A DNA stretch of 64,000 nucleotides, from the NCBI GenBank assembly GCA_002505775.1, contig DAVY01000020.1, positions 15,487 through 79,486 on the forward strand, given 5' to 3'. The DNA is from Euryarchaeota archaeon UBA130 (lineage in GTDB: Archaea > Thermoplasmatota > Poseidoniia > Poseidoniales > Thalassarchaeaceae). Under the pieces are notes generated by a model. The model was given only the letters and a program-made list of their open reading frames with translations, ran no database searches and was not told the origin of the DNA. Every line of letters starts with the position of its first letter. Positions within the stretch are counted from its first letter, which is position 1. Both the position numbers and the translations under genes were made by a program. Below, piece by piece: positions 16,419 through 25,837 of this stretch.

Positions 16419-17405
16419 ATGTCGATGTCCCAATCCGGAGATGCGAAGTCAAGAGAGCTCATACAGACCGTTTCCCAGATCTCTAACGGCCTTATGAACG
16501 AAGTCAGCAAGGTCATTATTGGAAAGCAGGAGAACCTCAGGAGAGTCACCATAGGCATCCTATCGAACGGTAACATGCTGATCGAGGATTTCCCCGGACT
16601 GGCTAAGACCCTGATGGCAAACACCTTCTCATCTGCCCTCGGATGCAAGTTCAAGAGAGTCCAGTTCACCCCTGACCTCCTCCCCGCTGATGTGATGGGG
16701 ACGTACATGTACGATCAGCAGGCCGGTGAGTTCAAGCTGAGGCCGGGCCCCCTGTTCACCAACCTCCTCCTAGCTGATGAGATCAACAGGGCTCCACCCA
16801 AGACCCAGGCGGCTCTCCTAGAGGCAATGGAAGAGAAGCAGGTTACAATCGAGGGGATAACCCACAAGCTCCCCGCGCCGTTCATCACGATGGCAACCCA
16901 GAACCCAATTGAGCAGGAGGGGACATACCCTCTGCCTGAGGCACAGATGGACAGGTTCCTCATGAAGATGTCAATGGGCTACCCTGACAGGCAGGAGGAG
17001 AAGGCCATCCTTCAACGAAGGAAGCTAAGGGGCAAGGATGACTACGACATAGAGCAGGTCACCAGCCCAAAGAAGGTCGTGGCCATGCAGAAGGCGCTCG
17101 AGACCGTGCACGTCGACCCAGCAATCATGTCATACATCGTCGAGCTAGTCCAGAGGACAAGAGAGGATCACAGGATCATCACTGGGGCATCGCCCAGAGC
17201 TAGTCAGTCCCTCTTCAAGACAAGCAGGTCAAGCGCCGCCATAGACGGCAGGGACTACGTGATTCCGGATGACATCAAAGCAGTAGCGCTTCAGGTAGTC
17301 AGCCACAGAATAGTCCTCAAGCCAGAGTCGAAGATCAGAGGTGTTACAGGACACCACATCATGAGGAAGATACTGTCCGAAGTCCCTGTGCCAGTAATAC
17401 AGTGA
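16419..17405 (+). CDS. MoxR-family AAA ATPase
   Basis: A 328-residue AAA+ ATPase. The N-terminal helix ISNGLMNEVSKVIIGKQENL precedes a somewhat modified Walker A (MLIEDFPGLAKTLMANTFS, residues 49-67), and FTPDLLPADVMGTYMYDQ is a MoxR hallmark. Walker B is LLLADEINRAPPKTQAALLE, and sensor 1 is FITMATQNPIEQEGTYPLPE. MoxR proteins usually act with von Willebrand A or DUF58 partners as metal-insertion or folding chaperones. Neither is encoded next door; the neighbour is an orphan ParA. The partner could be elsewhere in the genome. Confidence 0.93.
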   Translation: MSMSQSGDAKSRELIQTVSQISNGLMNEVSKVIIGKQENLRRVTIGILSNGNMLIEDFPGLAKTLMANTFSSALGCKFKRVQFTPDLLPADVMGTYMYDQQAGEFKLRPGPLFTNLLLADEINRAPPKTQAALLEAMEEKQVTIEGITHKLPAPFITMATQNPIEQEGTYPLPEAQMDRFLMKMSMGYPDRQEEKAILQRRKLRGKDDYDIEQVTSPKKVVAMQKALETVHVDPAIMSYIVELVQRTREDHRIITGASPRASQSLFKTSRSSAAIDGRDYVIPDDIKAVALQVVSHRIVLKPESKIRGVTGHHIMRKILSEVPVPVIQ

Positions 17406-17450
17406 TTCGTAACATTCACGGTACTAGCGCCACCACTGTGGGGCGGAGTG

Positions 17451-18386
17451 ATGCATGTGGAGGGTGGGCCAGTCGTCATCGCAGTCGTCAACCACAAGGG
17501 AGGGACGGCCAAAACCACAACTGCAGTCAATCTGGCTGCGGCACTGGCCAAGGGGTCCCCTGAGATGGGGATAAGGTCCCGTAGGGTTCTGCTGGTCGAC
17601 CTTGACCCAAGGGGTAACGTTGCAACTACCTTTGGTATCGACAAGAGATCACTCGGTCCCACTATGAACGAGCTGTTCAAGGGAGGCGCGGGTAACTCAA
17701 ACGTGCCACTGCAACAGTGCATTCTCAACCCTGCTCAGCTGACTGTGGCGATGAGGGAATCGTGGAAGAGGCACAACCCCGAGAGGAAGAGGGGGGCTCC
17801 GAAGGCGATCGAGACTCGAAACCTGTGGGTCCTACCAGCCGATCTGGACCTCTCTGGAGTGGAAATCGACCTCGCTACCAGAATAGGTAGAGAGCACAGG
17901 CTCAGGCTAGCACTCCAACAGGCGAGGGGGAGCTTTGACGTCGTGATCGTGGATACTCCCCCCTCCCTTGGGCTCCTGACCATAAACGGGCTCTCAGCGG
18001 CGGAGTGGGTACTGATACCGGTCCAGGCTGAGTTCTACTCGCTCGAGGGAATGGGTCAGCTACTTGGGATGATAAAGGACGTACAGAAGAGTATCAATCC
18101 AAAGTTGAAGATGTTTGGAATAGCCATGACACTGGTACAGGGCAACAGTAAGCTCGGAGAGAAGGTGGCCGAGCAGGCAAGGAGGCACTTCGGAGACAGG
18201 GTCTTCGAGACCGAGCTTCCCAGGCTCGTGGCTATTGCTGAAGCACCTCTGGAGGGGGCTCCGATCGTAATAGCGAAGAGTCCGAACAAATCCAATCCTG
18301 GGAGTACTGCATACTGGGAGCTGACAAAGGAAGCGAGTGATCGGATAGACCGTATACTGGGAACTGGGGCTGAGAAACTCAGTTGA
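17451..18386 (+). CDS. ParA-family P-loop ATPase (second paralogue)
   Basis: A 311-residue ATPase with the ParA signature Walker A VVNHKGGTAKTTTAVNLAAAL near residue 13, followed by VLLVDLDPRGNVATTFGI and Walker B DVVIVDTPPSLGLLTINGLS. It differs from the paralogue at 4.0 kb in lacking the long N-terminal extension and in having a basic insertion RHNPERKRGAPKAIETRN between the two motifs. No ParB-like gene or obvious centromere repeat is adjacent. ATG 17451 is preferred over the GTG immediately before it. Roles could include chromosome segregation or positioning of a surface machine. Confidence 0.9.
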   Translation: MHVEGGPVVIAVVNHKGGTAKTTTAVNLAAALAKGSPEMGIRSRRVLLVDLDPRGNVATTFGIDKRSLGPTMNELFKGGAGNSNVPLQQCILNPAQLTVAMRESWKRHNPERKRGAPKAIETRNLWVLPADLDLSGVEIDLATRIGREHRLRLALQQARGSFDVVIVDTPPSLGLLTINGLSAAEWVLIPVQAEFYSLEGMGQLLGMIKDVQKSINPKLKMFGIAMTLVQGNSKLGEKVAEQARRHFGDRVFETELPRLVAIAEAPLEGAPIVIAKSPNKSNPGSTAYWELTKEASDRIDRILGTGAEKLS

Positions 18387-18401
18387 GGGCATAAAGGGAT
18401 T

Positions 18402-20564
18402 CTACTTCATCTTCAGTACGTATCGGGCTACAGAGGCAACAAGAGCTAAGATAGAGAGAATTACTATCATTGGGAGGAGAGATCTTGTGTGCCTGCTTGG
18501 GTCAGAGGGGTAGTAGTCACCTTCGTCTGACCAGCCATCTCCATCTGAGTCAATGCATCCTAGTTTGTCCTCACTCGATATACCGAAGACTTCCGGACAG
18601 TCATCTGACAGCCCTGTTCCTTCTTGGTCCCCAAATCCGTCTCCGTCGACATCACTCCATAGCAGAGAATTCATTGGGTGGGAGTCCTCGATATCTGCCC
18701 ATCCATCACCATCCAGGTCAGGGCATCCAAGCAATGACATGCTTGAGTTTCCCCATAGATTAGGGCAATAATCCGGGAGATAGGTAGAATATGCATTATC
18801 CCCGTATCCGTCGGAGTCGCTGTCGGACCATTGACTGGGCTCGTAAATGAACGCATCTCCTTCATCTGACCAGCCATCCGCATCAGTATCGCGACATCCG
18901 GACTGGTCTTGGATACTGGTACCCGCTTCGTTTGGGCAGTCGTCTGCAAGGTAGGCAGGTGAGGGGTTATCTCCGAACCCGTCTGAGTCTGAGTCTTTCC
19001 ACTGAGTGTACTTTGTGGGGAATGCATCTGCTCCGTCAGTCGTGGTCCAATCTGATGAAGGATCGGAGTAGCCATCTTCGTCCGCATCGGGACAACCCAT
19101 CCTGTCATATTGCGAAAATCCCTGGATAGTAGGGCACATATCCGGGTTAGCACCTGTTTGGTTATCTCCGTATCCGTCGTTATCAGAATCAGCCCATTGT
19201 GTCTCTTCCAAGGGGAACTCATCATCCTGATCCGACCAACTGTCTCCGTCTGAGTCCAAGCATCCCAGAGACCCAGATGTTGAGGAACCATATGTATCTG
19301 GACAGTCATCGGAGATATTCGTACCCTGTTGATCGGCATAGCCGTCTCCATCATTGTCGGACCATAGAAGGCTGTTATTTGGGTACGCGTCTGTGCTATC
19401 CCTAACCCGATCGAAATCCGCGTCTTCGTAAGGGTCCAGTCGAATTACATTGTTGTTCAATGAGTCAACGTACCACAGCTTGCCCTCGGGGCCAATCTCA
19501 AGACCCATGATTGACCCAGCGTTTGTGTTCACTGTTCTAGAGTTCGAGAATCCCTTGCCATCGGAATCTAGATTGAAGCCTGTAATCTTGCCATTGCCGT
19601 TCTGAGAGACGAACAGGGTTCCATCATGCAATGCAATACCTGATGGTCGACTTAGCCCTGTGTCAAATATGCCCCATTCTACATCAGTAACTTCCATGTA
19701 TTCAGCCAAATCCTCTACTCGAGACGAGTCATCATAAATATCCACTGAAGTTGTTGCAGTATCATGAGTATTGACCCACAGAACTCTATTTGCACCTGTA
19801 TCTGAGATATAGAGGATTCCTGTATCCTTATCAAGAATCATATGCCCAGGTACACCAGCAAAACGACTTAACTCAATTTCAGAATATCTATGCACTATGC
19901 CATCCGAGTGATCGTGTTCTCCAGTATCATGATCTTGTTGAAAATCATAGCGTACTAATTCACTGTAAAAACCGTCGTTATACCAGTATACATTGTCGTA
20001 ATCATGTGCAATTCCCATACCTAACGGGGATTCATGCAACATATCGATATGGCTTCCAAGGAGGCCATTTTCTCCATTTTGATTCTCAACTGCAAAATGA
20101 GTCAATGAAGAAGGCCAAAGAGCTGGTCCCATGAAATCATTCGGATCGCTCGCATCATTGTACGTATTCCTTGACTCTTGGGCAGTCCCAAATTGATAGT
20201 CAAACTCATCATCATAAGCTCCGAAAGCCATTGCACTTACCTCTTCCATGAAATGATTTCTGTATGCATCTAAACGTTCTTCACTATTCTGATCGGGAGT
20301 ACCAGTCTCATGAATAATTACCATACTATCATCTGCACGATTCACGATCCATAATTCATCACTTCGTTCAATGCCTGGATGAAATTCAAGGTCTCTTGGC
20401 TCATCCAAGCCATCTGTGCTGGAGGCAATTACTACCTCCTCAAAACCAGGGCCGAATTGTGAGATATAGGTGTCTGGCGGAGTAACGATCTGTTCTGCTG
20501 AAACAGGGCTGGAGGCGTGTCCAAGAACGCCTATCATAAGCAGTGTAATGAGCATTGTACTCAT
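18402..20564 (-). CDS. Large surface protein: beta-propeller-like domain plus five thrombospondin-3-type modules
   Basis: About 720 residues. A signal peptide (STMLITLLMIGVLGHASSP) is followed by a roughly 370-residue repetitive domain with NHL/six-bladed-propeller features (SRPSGIALHDGTLFVSQNGN, GLEIGPEGKLWYVDSLNNN). Five modules of about 60-65 residues follow, each with W-x-D-x-D-x-D-G-[YF]-x-D calcium-binding loops and a C-P...G-C cysteine pair, as in thrombospondin type 3 repeats. A C-terminal membrane helix (LLPMIVILSILALVASVA) and a basic tail anchor it. It is probably a calcium-stiffened stalk presenting the propeller outside the cell. An in-frame GTG at 20594 is an alternative start. 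The 5' part is noticeably AT-richer. Confidence 0.85.
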   Translation of the reverse strand: MSTMLITLLMIGVLGHASSPVSAEQIVTPPDTYISQFGPGFEEVVIASSTDGLDEPRDLEFHPGIERSDELWIVNRADDSMVIIHETGTPDQNSEERLDAYRNHFMEEVSAMAFGAYDDEFDYQFGTAQESRNTYNDASDPNDFMGPALWPSSLTHFAVENQNGENGLLGSHIDMLHESPLGMGIAHDYDNVYWYNDGFYSELVRYDFQQDHDTGEHDHSDGIVHRYSEIELSRFAGVPGHMILDKDTGILYISDTGANRVLWVNTHDTATTSVDIYDDSSRVEDLAEYMEVTDVEWGIFDTGLSRPSGIALHDGTLFVSQNGNGKITGFNLDSDGKGFSNSRTVNTNAGSIMGLEIGPEGKLWYVDSLNNNVIRLDPYEDADFDRVRDSTDAYPNNSLLWSDNDGDGYADQQGTNISDDCPDTYGSSTSGSLGCLDSDGDSWSDQDDEFPLEETQWADSDNDGYGDNQTGANPDMCPTIQGFSQYDRMGCPDADEDGYSDPSSDWTTTDGADAFPTKYTQWKDSDSDGFGDNPSPAYLADDCPNEAGTSIQDQSGCRDTDADGWSDEGDAFIYEPSQWSDSDSDGYGDNAYSTYLPDYCPNLWGNSSMSLLGCPDLDGDGWADIEDSHPMNSLLWSDVDGDGFGDQEGTGLSDDCPEVFGISSEDKLGCIDSDGDGWSDEGDYYPSDPSRHTRSLLPMIVILSILALVASVARYVLKMK

Positions 20565-20687
20565 CTTCTCCCTGTTTGTCAAACTACCAAGCACGGGTTT
20601 GGGAGTGAATCGTGGTTATTGTGCCTATGTATGAATGGGTTCCCAAAAGATGGTCTTGGTCTTCTTGAATTGGGGGCTTAGCCTCAG

Positions 20688-21782
20688 CTAATTTGAGCGT
20701 TCAAGAGTGTTTTGACGAGCTTCCATCAGTATCGCTTCCCACTTGACTCTTATCTCCGACTCTATGCCTTTGAGGATCTCTTCAATCTCCTTTTTTGAGA
20801 GGCCTTCCTTCCTTGAGAGCTTGTCCTCTAGATTGGCCATCATCTCGGACTCCCTGTTCTTCGCTGCCTCAGCAACTCGTTGTTCCATCTCGACCTCCAT
20901 CTCCAGGGCCATCTCCTGTCTCCTCAGTGCTAGAGTGGCCTCCATGGTCTCTCTCTCCGACCTGAACCTCCTTTCTAGCTCGGAAAGCGAGTTCCTCTCC
21001 GAGGCCTCTTCCAAGACCTTTATGCGGGCCTCGACATCCGATCTCATCTCTGATTCCAGTGAAGAGCTCTCTTCATCCAGAAGCTTCTGGAATTTCTCCT
21101 CATGAACCCTCCTGGACTCTGCGAGCCTCTCTCTCATCTGAATCTCCTGCTCGAGCCTGTGTGCCTCGATCTTTCGGTGTACCTGTGCCTCGGAGGACTC
21201 CCTCAGATCCATCTCAACCCTTCTCTGCATCCTTTCCTCGGCTTGGGATGCCTCGAGCTCTAAACGCTCTTTCAGGAATGCCTTTCTTCGATCTATCTCG
21301 ATCTCCATTTCCCCCCTTAGTCTACCCCTGAGCTTAGCTGTGTGCGCCTCTAGCCTCCTGTCTCTCTCCAGATCCAACTGCTCCCTGAGTCTGTTTTCCT
21401 CCCTTCTCAAACGATGTAGCATCTCCTCTCTCAGGAGCCTCTCTTCCCTCTCCAGGGCTTCGCTCTCTAGTCTCTCGATCTCATCCTCCAGCTCTGCCCT
21501 GAGATCAGCCTCGAGCTGCTGTAGTTGCTCGTCGAATAGTATGTCATTCGCCTTCCTCATGGCACCATGCATTCCAGATAGTCTCTCTGTCATCTCGGCA
21601 ATACGCATCCTGCGCTCTCTCCTAACCCCACTTCTGACCCTAGACTCCTCGTCCAGGAGCTCTCGGGTTCTCGCCATTGAATCCATGCTGGGCGAGGTTG
21701 CCAAACGGTGTTGAGCCCTGAGAGCAGCGAGCTCGTCACTGCTTTCCGAATCGTCAGGAGTTGTCGACTTGCTCTCACTCAC
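20688..21782 (-). CDS. Long coiled-coil protein
   Basis: A 364-residue cytosolic protein, nearly all of it a charged helix. From about residue 35 onward it has continuous heptad-like Leu/Glu/Arg sequence (ELEDEIERLESEALEREERL; REENRLREQLDLERDRRLEA). No signal peptide, membrane helix, Walker motif or zinc ligands are visible. The profile suggests an elongated scaffold or filament. It lies in the same direction as, and downstream of, the zinc-ribbon and P-type ATPase genes but with a gap of about 100 bp. A CTCAAATA TATA-like element precedes the GTG start. Function unknown. Confidence 0.7.
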   Translation of the reverse strand: MSESKSTTPDDSESSDELAALRAQHRLATSPSMDSMARTRELLDEESRVRSGVRRERRMRIAEMTERLSGMHGAMRKANDILFDEQLQQLEADLRAELEDEIERLESEALEREERLLREEMLHRLRREENRLREQLDLERDRRLEAHTAKLRGRLRGEMEIEIDRRKAFLKERLELEASQAEERMQRRVEMDLRESSEAQVHRKIEAHRLEQEIQMRERLAESRRVHEEKFQKLLDEESSSLESEMRSDVEARIKVLEEASERNSLSELERRFRSERETMEATLALRRQEMALEMEVEMEQRVAEAAKNRESEMMANLEDKLSRKEGLSKKEIEEILKGIESEIRVKWEAILMEARQNTLERSN

Positions 21783-21884
21783 GGGTACCCATCCCCAGGC
21801 CTACGCTAGTTTCACCCTATTTGAGGAAGGAGGGTTGGAGAGGGCGGATAAATGCTATTTGCGGACTCGTGCCGTAGGCACGGC

Positions 21885-22277
21885 TCAGAAAGTTACGTTG
21901 AACGCGGCATCGCAGGCGGGGCAGTTCAATTGCTTGGTACCCGGCTTCGGCCTTATCCTGAGTTTTCTGTCACAACTGGGGCATTCAATCTCGACCTTGT
22001 ATGGCTTCTCTGTGATTCTGAAGACCCCGGAGCAGGCCGAGCAGGCCACATCCAATGGCCTATCAGAACTACCAGCCTCCACTACTGTATTGCAATGAGG
22101 ACAGGGGAGGGTCTCTGAAGCCAGCGCATCTACGGTTGGTTGATGTGTAACTCTGCATACTGCTCCGCAAACTACGCATGTTTTCTCGCCTAATCCATGA
22201 GGAAGCATATGACCGCAGTGAGCGCACTCCGCCGCTGGTGGGGTGTGCTTGGATTCTATCTCCGGTATCTCCGACAT
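21885..22277 (-). CDS. Multi-zinc-ribbon protein
   Basis: A 130-residue protein with three or four C-x2-C zinc knuckles: CAHCGHMLP with CVVCGAVCR, CPHCNTVVEAG with CSACSGVFR, and CPSCDRKLR with CPACDAAFNV at the C-terminus. The pairs are spaced so that three separate small zinc ribbons can form. The last unit (IECPSCDRKLRIRPKPG) resembles MJ0042-type finger domains. It probably binds nucleic acid or protein. It follows the metal-transporting P-type ATPase by only 9 bp, so a joint role in metal handling is possible but not shown. Confidence 0.72.
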   Translation of the reverse strand: MSEIPEIESKHTPPAAECAHCGHMLPHGLGEKTCVVCGAVCRVTHQPTVDALASETLPCPHCNTVVEAGSSDRPLDVACSACSGVFRITEKPYKVEIECPSCDRKLRIRPKPGTKQLNCPACDAAFNVTF

Positions 22278-22286
22278 AACCTTCCC

Positions 22287-24875
22287 TCACGGCCCGGATT
22301 TATCAAGAGGACCCAGAGTAGTGCCTGCTTGAAGGCCAAAAAGGTCCCTGAATGCCTCGACGGTGTCACTGACAACGTCCTTGGCCAATTCCAAAAGCGT
22401 ATTCAGCCTCTGAACACCTGTTCCCCCTACCCACATTCCGTTCAGTATCACAATAAGGGCGCTGGCCTCATGCAGAGCCACCCCTGCTGCAAGATTCATC
22501 TCAAAGCCTAGCATAACTGCGGCAACCAAGACTCCGGTCACTGCGACCGAGATTATTGTGTTCGCCAAGACGATGCTACGAGTGGTCTTAGCAAGAGAGA
22601 TGAAATCTGCTAGGACTCTTGGATCATCTCCCGGAATCAGAACATCCGCCGCATCGAGATTGACTTGCTCCCCACTGCCCACAGCAATCCCAACATCCGC
22701 AGCTGCAAGAGCCCCGGCGTCATTGAAGCCGTCACCCGCCATCAGAGTCTTGCCTGCCTTTGACTTCTCGGTGACCCAGAGGGCCTTCCCCTCTGGATCC
22801 ACCCCTCCTCTGCAAGAAGACGATGGGATTCCGAATTTCCTTGCGAAAGCCTCGACGCTGGACTGCTCGTCTCCACTAAGAATCTCAACAGCGATTCCGT
22901 TCTCACCTAGTGACTCAAGAAGCTCTGGAACCCCCTCTCTTGCGTCATCATGGTAGAAACTGAGACATGCTATGGCCTTCCCTCCAATGGAAAGGACACT
23001 TGAGCCATGACCAGCCTTCCTTGACTCTTCTAAGGCCTCGAGAATCTGGTCTGCGAATTCGACTCCCTCTGAAATCAGCCAATCCGCTCTACCCAACATC
23101 ACCCTCTGGCCGTCGATAGTGCCAGTCACGCCTGCCTCACCATCTGATATTTCGGAAATTTTTGAAGGATGGATAGACCTTAGGTTAGCCTCGTTGATTA
23201 TGGTGGACGCATATGGGTGATTGGACATTCTTTCTAGCCCCGCTGAAATCATGAGTGCATAATCCTCTGACTCTGTAGGCAGGGTAGTCAGTCTGATCAA
23301 TTTGGGACGTCCGCTGGTGAGTGTGCCCGTCTTATCCAGCAATGCGAGTTCGACTTCTGCGGCCGCCTCCAAAACATCTCCCCCCCTAACAATAACGCCA
23401 GAGGACGAGGCAGAGGATAACGCGGCCGCATGGGGAATCGGGGATGCCAGTAGAAGAGAGCAGGGGCACGATACAACCCAGAGCAATAGGGTTGTCAAGA
23501 AACCCTGCTCCGACCATCCATGAGCCAGGAATCCAACTAGGGGGGCTCCCAGAAGAACCAGTGGGACCCACAATCTTGTAAAATTCTCAATGATGGTCTG
23601 AGTCCTCGTCGGCTTCTCCCTGTATTGTCTAACCATTTCTATTAGTCCGGAGAGCCTGGTATTTTCCCCCGTCGCTTCTGAGCTCACAACTATCGGACCC
23701 CTCACTAGGACCAGGCCAGCCTGAACCTCGTCTCCCTCAGAGACTGGTATGGGAACTGGTTCTCCCGTCAGTGGGGCCTTATCGATAGAGCCACTTCCCT
23801 TTGTTATCGTACCATCAACTGGTATTACCTCCCCTGACCTGACCTCGACTAAATCACCGACCAATACTGCCTCAATGGGAGTCTTCTGCGAGTCGTTGAT
23901 AGCAGGGTGATGGACTGGAATTTGTGAAATACTCAAGTTTAATTGGTGTATGCCTCCCTTAACTTGGTTGACGATCCTGGCAGATCTGGGTATTCTATCT
24001 AGTCCACCTTGCATGGATTCACGGGCTCTTGTAATCGCCCTATCCTCCAGATGTGATGCAAAAGAGACGAGGGCTACCACGGTAAGGGCCTCGACCCACT
24101 CCCCTAGCACGGAAGCCCCGATAACCGCCAATGAGGTAAGGACTTGGAAACCCAAAATTCCATTCTGTATACTGGCAATAGCCTCTTGGAACATCTTGGC
24201 ACCTGCTAAAATTACGCCGAAGAATCCAAGGAAGAGTGGAATTGAACTAGGGAGTCCCATCGTTTCTGATGCGATGATCGCGAACAGTATGGGAAGAGTC
24301 ATGACGGCAGATATGAGCTTCCATTGATCGGTTCTTAGCTTCCTTCTTGAGGACACCATGAACTGTACTTCTTCACCTAAAATAGTCGAAATCATAGATT
24401 GGGCAACTAGCCTAAGTTCTGAGTCATGAATCCAAACGTTTCTTATCTCGATGAAGCCATCTTCAAATCTAACAGATAATATCCCCGGAACGTCCAATAA
24501 GGCATCTCTGAGGCCCCTCCTGTTTGTACCCAATCTAGTTGCAGCCTCTCCAGGGGTAATTCCGATAACCTGCATCCAATCTAGTTTTGGGCTATGACCA
24601 AGGCTTTCGAGAACGGTATTGGTCTTTGAGACTCTGCCTCTGGAAATGTCAAGTGATATTCTCGCGGACCCTTCGGTGACTGATATGTTGCATGTCTCTA
24701 TGCCGGGAAGCCTGCTGACCGCCTTGGTCGCCTTCATTGCACAATCAGCGCAGTCCATGCCTCTGATTTTCCAATCGAATTCATGGATTCCGTCAGGCAC
24801 TAGGGAGGATGCTGGACCCGTCCCCTCCATGACCTTCCGAAAAGGAGGGGTCCCTTCAATATGATGAGAATACAT
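22287..24875 (-). CDS. Heavy-metal-translocating P1B-type ATPase
   Basis: An 862-residue metal export pump. The N-terminal heavy-metal-associated domain has GMDCADCAMKATKAVSRLPG (C-x2-C near residues 41-44). The membrane metal site is VVSCPCSLLLASP (CPC in helix 6), the phosphorylated Asp is in LLDKTGTLTSG, the HP motif is SNHPYAST, and the hinge is GDGFNDAGALAAADVGIAVG. The last helix pair contains ALHEASALIVILNG, resembling the HEG(G/A) helix-8 signature. With CPC plus HEA, specificity (Zn/Cd, Co or Cu) is uncertain. The downstream zinc-ribbon gene may be co-transcribed. The start at 24875 gives about 40 residues before the HMA domain; an ATG at 24830 also fits. Confidence 0.95.
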   Translation of the reverse strand: MYSHHIEGTPPFRKVMEGTGPASSLVPDGIHEFDWKIRGMDCADCAMKATKAVSRLPGIETCNISVTEGSARISLDISRGRVSKTNTVLESLGHSPKLDWMQVIGITPGEAATRLGTNRRGLRDALLDVPGILSVRFEDGFIEIRNVWIHDSELRLVAQSMISTILGEEVQFMVSSRRKLRTDQWKLISAVMTLPILFAIIASETMGLPSSIPLFLGFFGVILAGAKMFQEAIASIQNGILGFQVLTSLAVIGASVLGEWVEALTVVALVSFASHLEDRAITRARESMQGGLDRIPRSARIVNQVKGGIHQLNLSISQIPVHHPAINDSQKTPIEAVLVGDLVEVRSGEVIPVDGTITKGSGSIDKAPLTGEPVPIPVSEGDEVQAGLVLVRGPIVVSSEATGENTRLSGLIEMVRQYREKPTRTQTIIENFTRLWVPLVLLGAPLVGFLAHGWSEQGFLTTLLLWVVSCPCSLLLASPIPHAAALSSASSSGVIVRGGDVLEAAAEVELALLDKTGTLTSGRPKLIRLTTLPTESEDYALMISAGLERMSNHPYASTIINEANLRSIHPSKISEISDGEAGVTGTIDGQRVMLGRADWLISEGVEFADQILEALEESRKAGHGSSVLSIGGKAIACLSFYHDDAREGVPELLESLGENGIAVEILSGDEQSSVEAFARKFGIPSSSCRGGVDPEGKALWVTEKSKAGKTLMAGDGFNDAGALAAADVGIAVGSGEQVNLDAADVLIPGDDPRVLADFISLAKTTRSIVLANTIISVAVTGVLVAAVMLGFEMNLAAGVALHEASALIVILNGMWVGGTGVQRLNTLLELAKDVVSDTVEAFRDLFGLQAGTTLGPLDKSGP

Positions 24876-24912
24876 ACGATGATATCTTCAGCAACAGCCA
24901 ATCTCGGGTAAC

Positions 24913-25638
24913 ATGGTCGAGCTACCCGAGGATTGTGTGTGGGACATGATTGTGCTGGATATTGACGGCACCCTCCTTGATAGACAGGGGATTATTCCAG
25001 AGATGATTTACCTAGTGAGGGAATTGGAGAGAAAGGGTATGGTGGTTTCTCTTGCCTCCGGAAGGACCCTCCCAAATATCACGCCTATTCATCAATCACT
25101 CGGAATTTCGGGGTTCATAGTAGGTGAGAACGGCGGGATGGTTTGGGACTCTGGAAAGGGGCATCCCATCAAGGCGCTAGCTGATGGCTCCAGACCAAAA
25201 GAGGCCGCCCAATGGCTAGGGACCCAGATTGAAGGACTTAATCCGGAAGGAATAGAGTCCAATAGGTGGAGAGAAACAGAATGGTGTCTTACTGAGGTTG
25301 AGGACTGGGAGGAGGTCAGAGATGCTATCGCCTCTTCTGAGTGGTCGGATATCTCCGTGGTTCCCACAGGATTTGCTGTGCACCTTACAATTCCTGGGCA
25401 TGACAAGGCTTCAGGGCTTCGTGTCGCCTTCGAACAGAGGGGGATAGATCCTGCTCGGGTTATCGCCTGTGGAGATGCTCCAAATGACATACCAATGTTC
25501 GATTTGGTGGGTTTCAGTGTTAGCGTGAGTAGGAATTACCCTGAGGTCGTGCAGGCTGCTGACTTGGTCACGGATGCCCATGGGAAGGAAGGCTCCCTCG
25601 AGCTACTCAAGGCACTTTGTGAGAGGATTGGTAGTTAG
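24913..25638 (+). CDS. HAD-superfamily phosphatase, archaeal phosphoglycolate phosphatase type
   Basis: A 241-residue HAD hydrolase with a type IIB cap. Motif I is IVLDIDGTLLDRQG near residue 17, motif II VVSLASGRTLPN, and motif IV IACGDAPNDIPMFDLVGFSV with the characteristic GDAPND. The closing VQAADLVTDAHGKEGSLELL is typical of archaeal phosphoglycolate phosphatase and SPP-like enzymes. Phosphoglycolate removal is the likely reaction; sugar phosphates are alternatives. It is divergent from the P-type ATPase gene and ends 3 bp from the convergent tRNA. Confidence 0.88.
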   Translation: MVELPEDCVWDMIVLDIDGTLLDRQGIIPEMIYLVRELERKGMVVSLASGRTLPNITPIHQSLGISGFIVGENGGMVWDSGKGHPIKALADGSRPKEAAQWLGTQIEGLNPEGIESNRWRETEWCLTEVEDWEEVRDAIASSEWSDISVVPTGFAVHLTIPGHDKASGLRVAFEQRGIDPARVIACGDAPNDIPMFDLVGFSVSVSRNYPEVVQAADLVTDAHGKEGSLELLKALCERIGS

Positions 25639-25641
25639 TGG

Positions 25642-25726
25642 TGGTGCAGGCGGCAGGATTCGAACCTGCGAAGCACTACGCAGAGGATCTTGAGCCCTCC
25701 CCCTTTGACCACTCGGGTACACCTGC
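25642..25726 (-). tRNA. tRNA-Leu, anticodon CAA
   Basis: On the minus strand a full cloverleaf can be drawn. The acceptor GCAGGTG pairs with CGCCTGC and the T-arm is GCAGG-TTCGAAT-CCTGC. The anticodon stem is GAGGG/TCCTC with loop CTCAAGA, giving anticodon CAA. A long variable arm (TGCG...CGCA) marks a class II tRNA, fitting leucine. Discriminator A is followed by an encoded CCA (25642-25644). No intron is seen. Confidence 0.95.
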
Positions 25727-25837
25727 GGTCATGCGAGGATATTCTCACACTTGATACCCGCGCTTCATGAGGGGCTACTGTTTCCGAGGAGAATTGTTCA
25801 AGAGTCTCCTTGCACTCACTAGCCCCGGGTACCGAGG

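Noticed and set aside
18671..19354. 227-codon minus-strand frame within the TSP3 gene
   Set aside because: It is a frame-shifted reading of the Asp-rich repeats, giving Met/Thr/Arg-rich sequence; repeats explain its length.
18480..19420. Repeated DNA that might be taken for a CRISPR or tandem array
   Set aside because: The repeats are about 190-200 bases apart, imperfect and explained by five protein modules of the TSP3 type; there are no short identical repeats with spacers.
20743..21714. Serine/leucine-rich plus-strand frames opposite the coiled-coil gene
   Set aside because: Glu/Arg/Leu-rich helices read on the other strand always give Ser/Leu-rich shadows.
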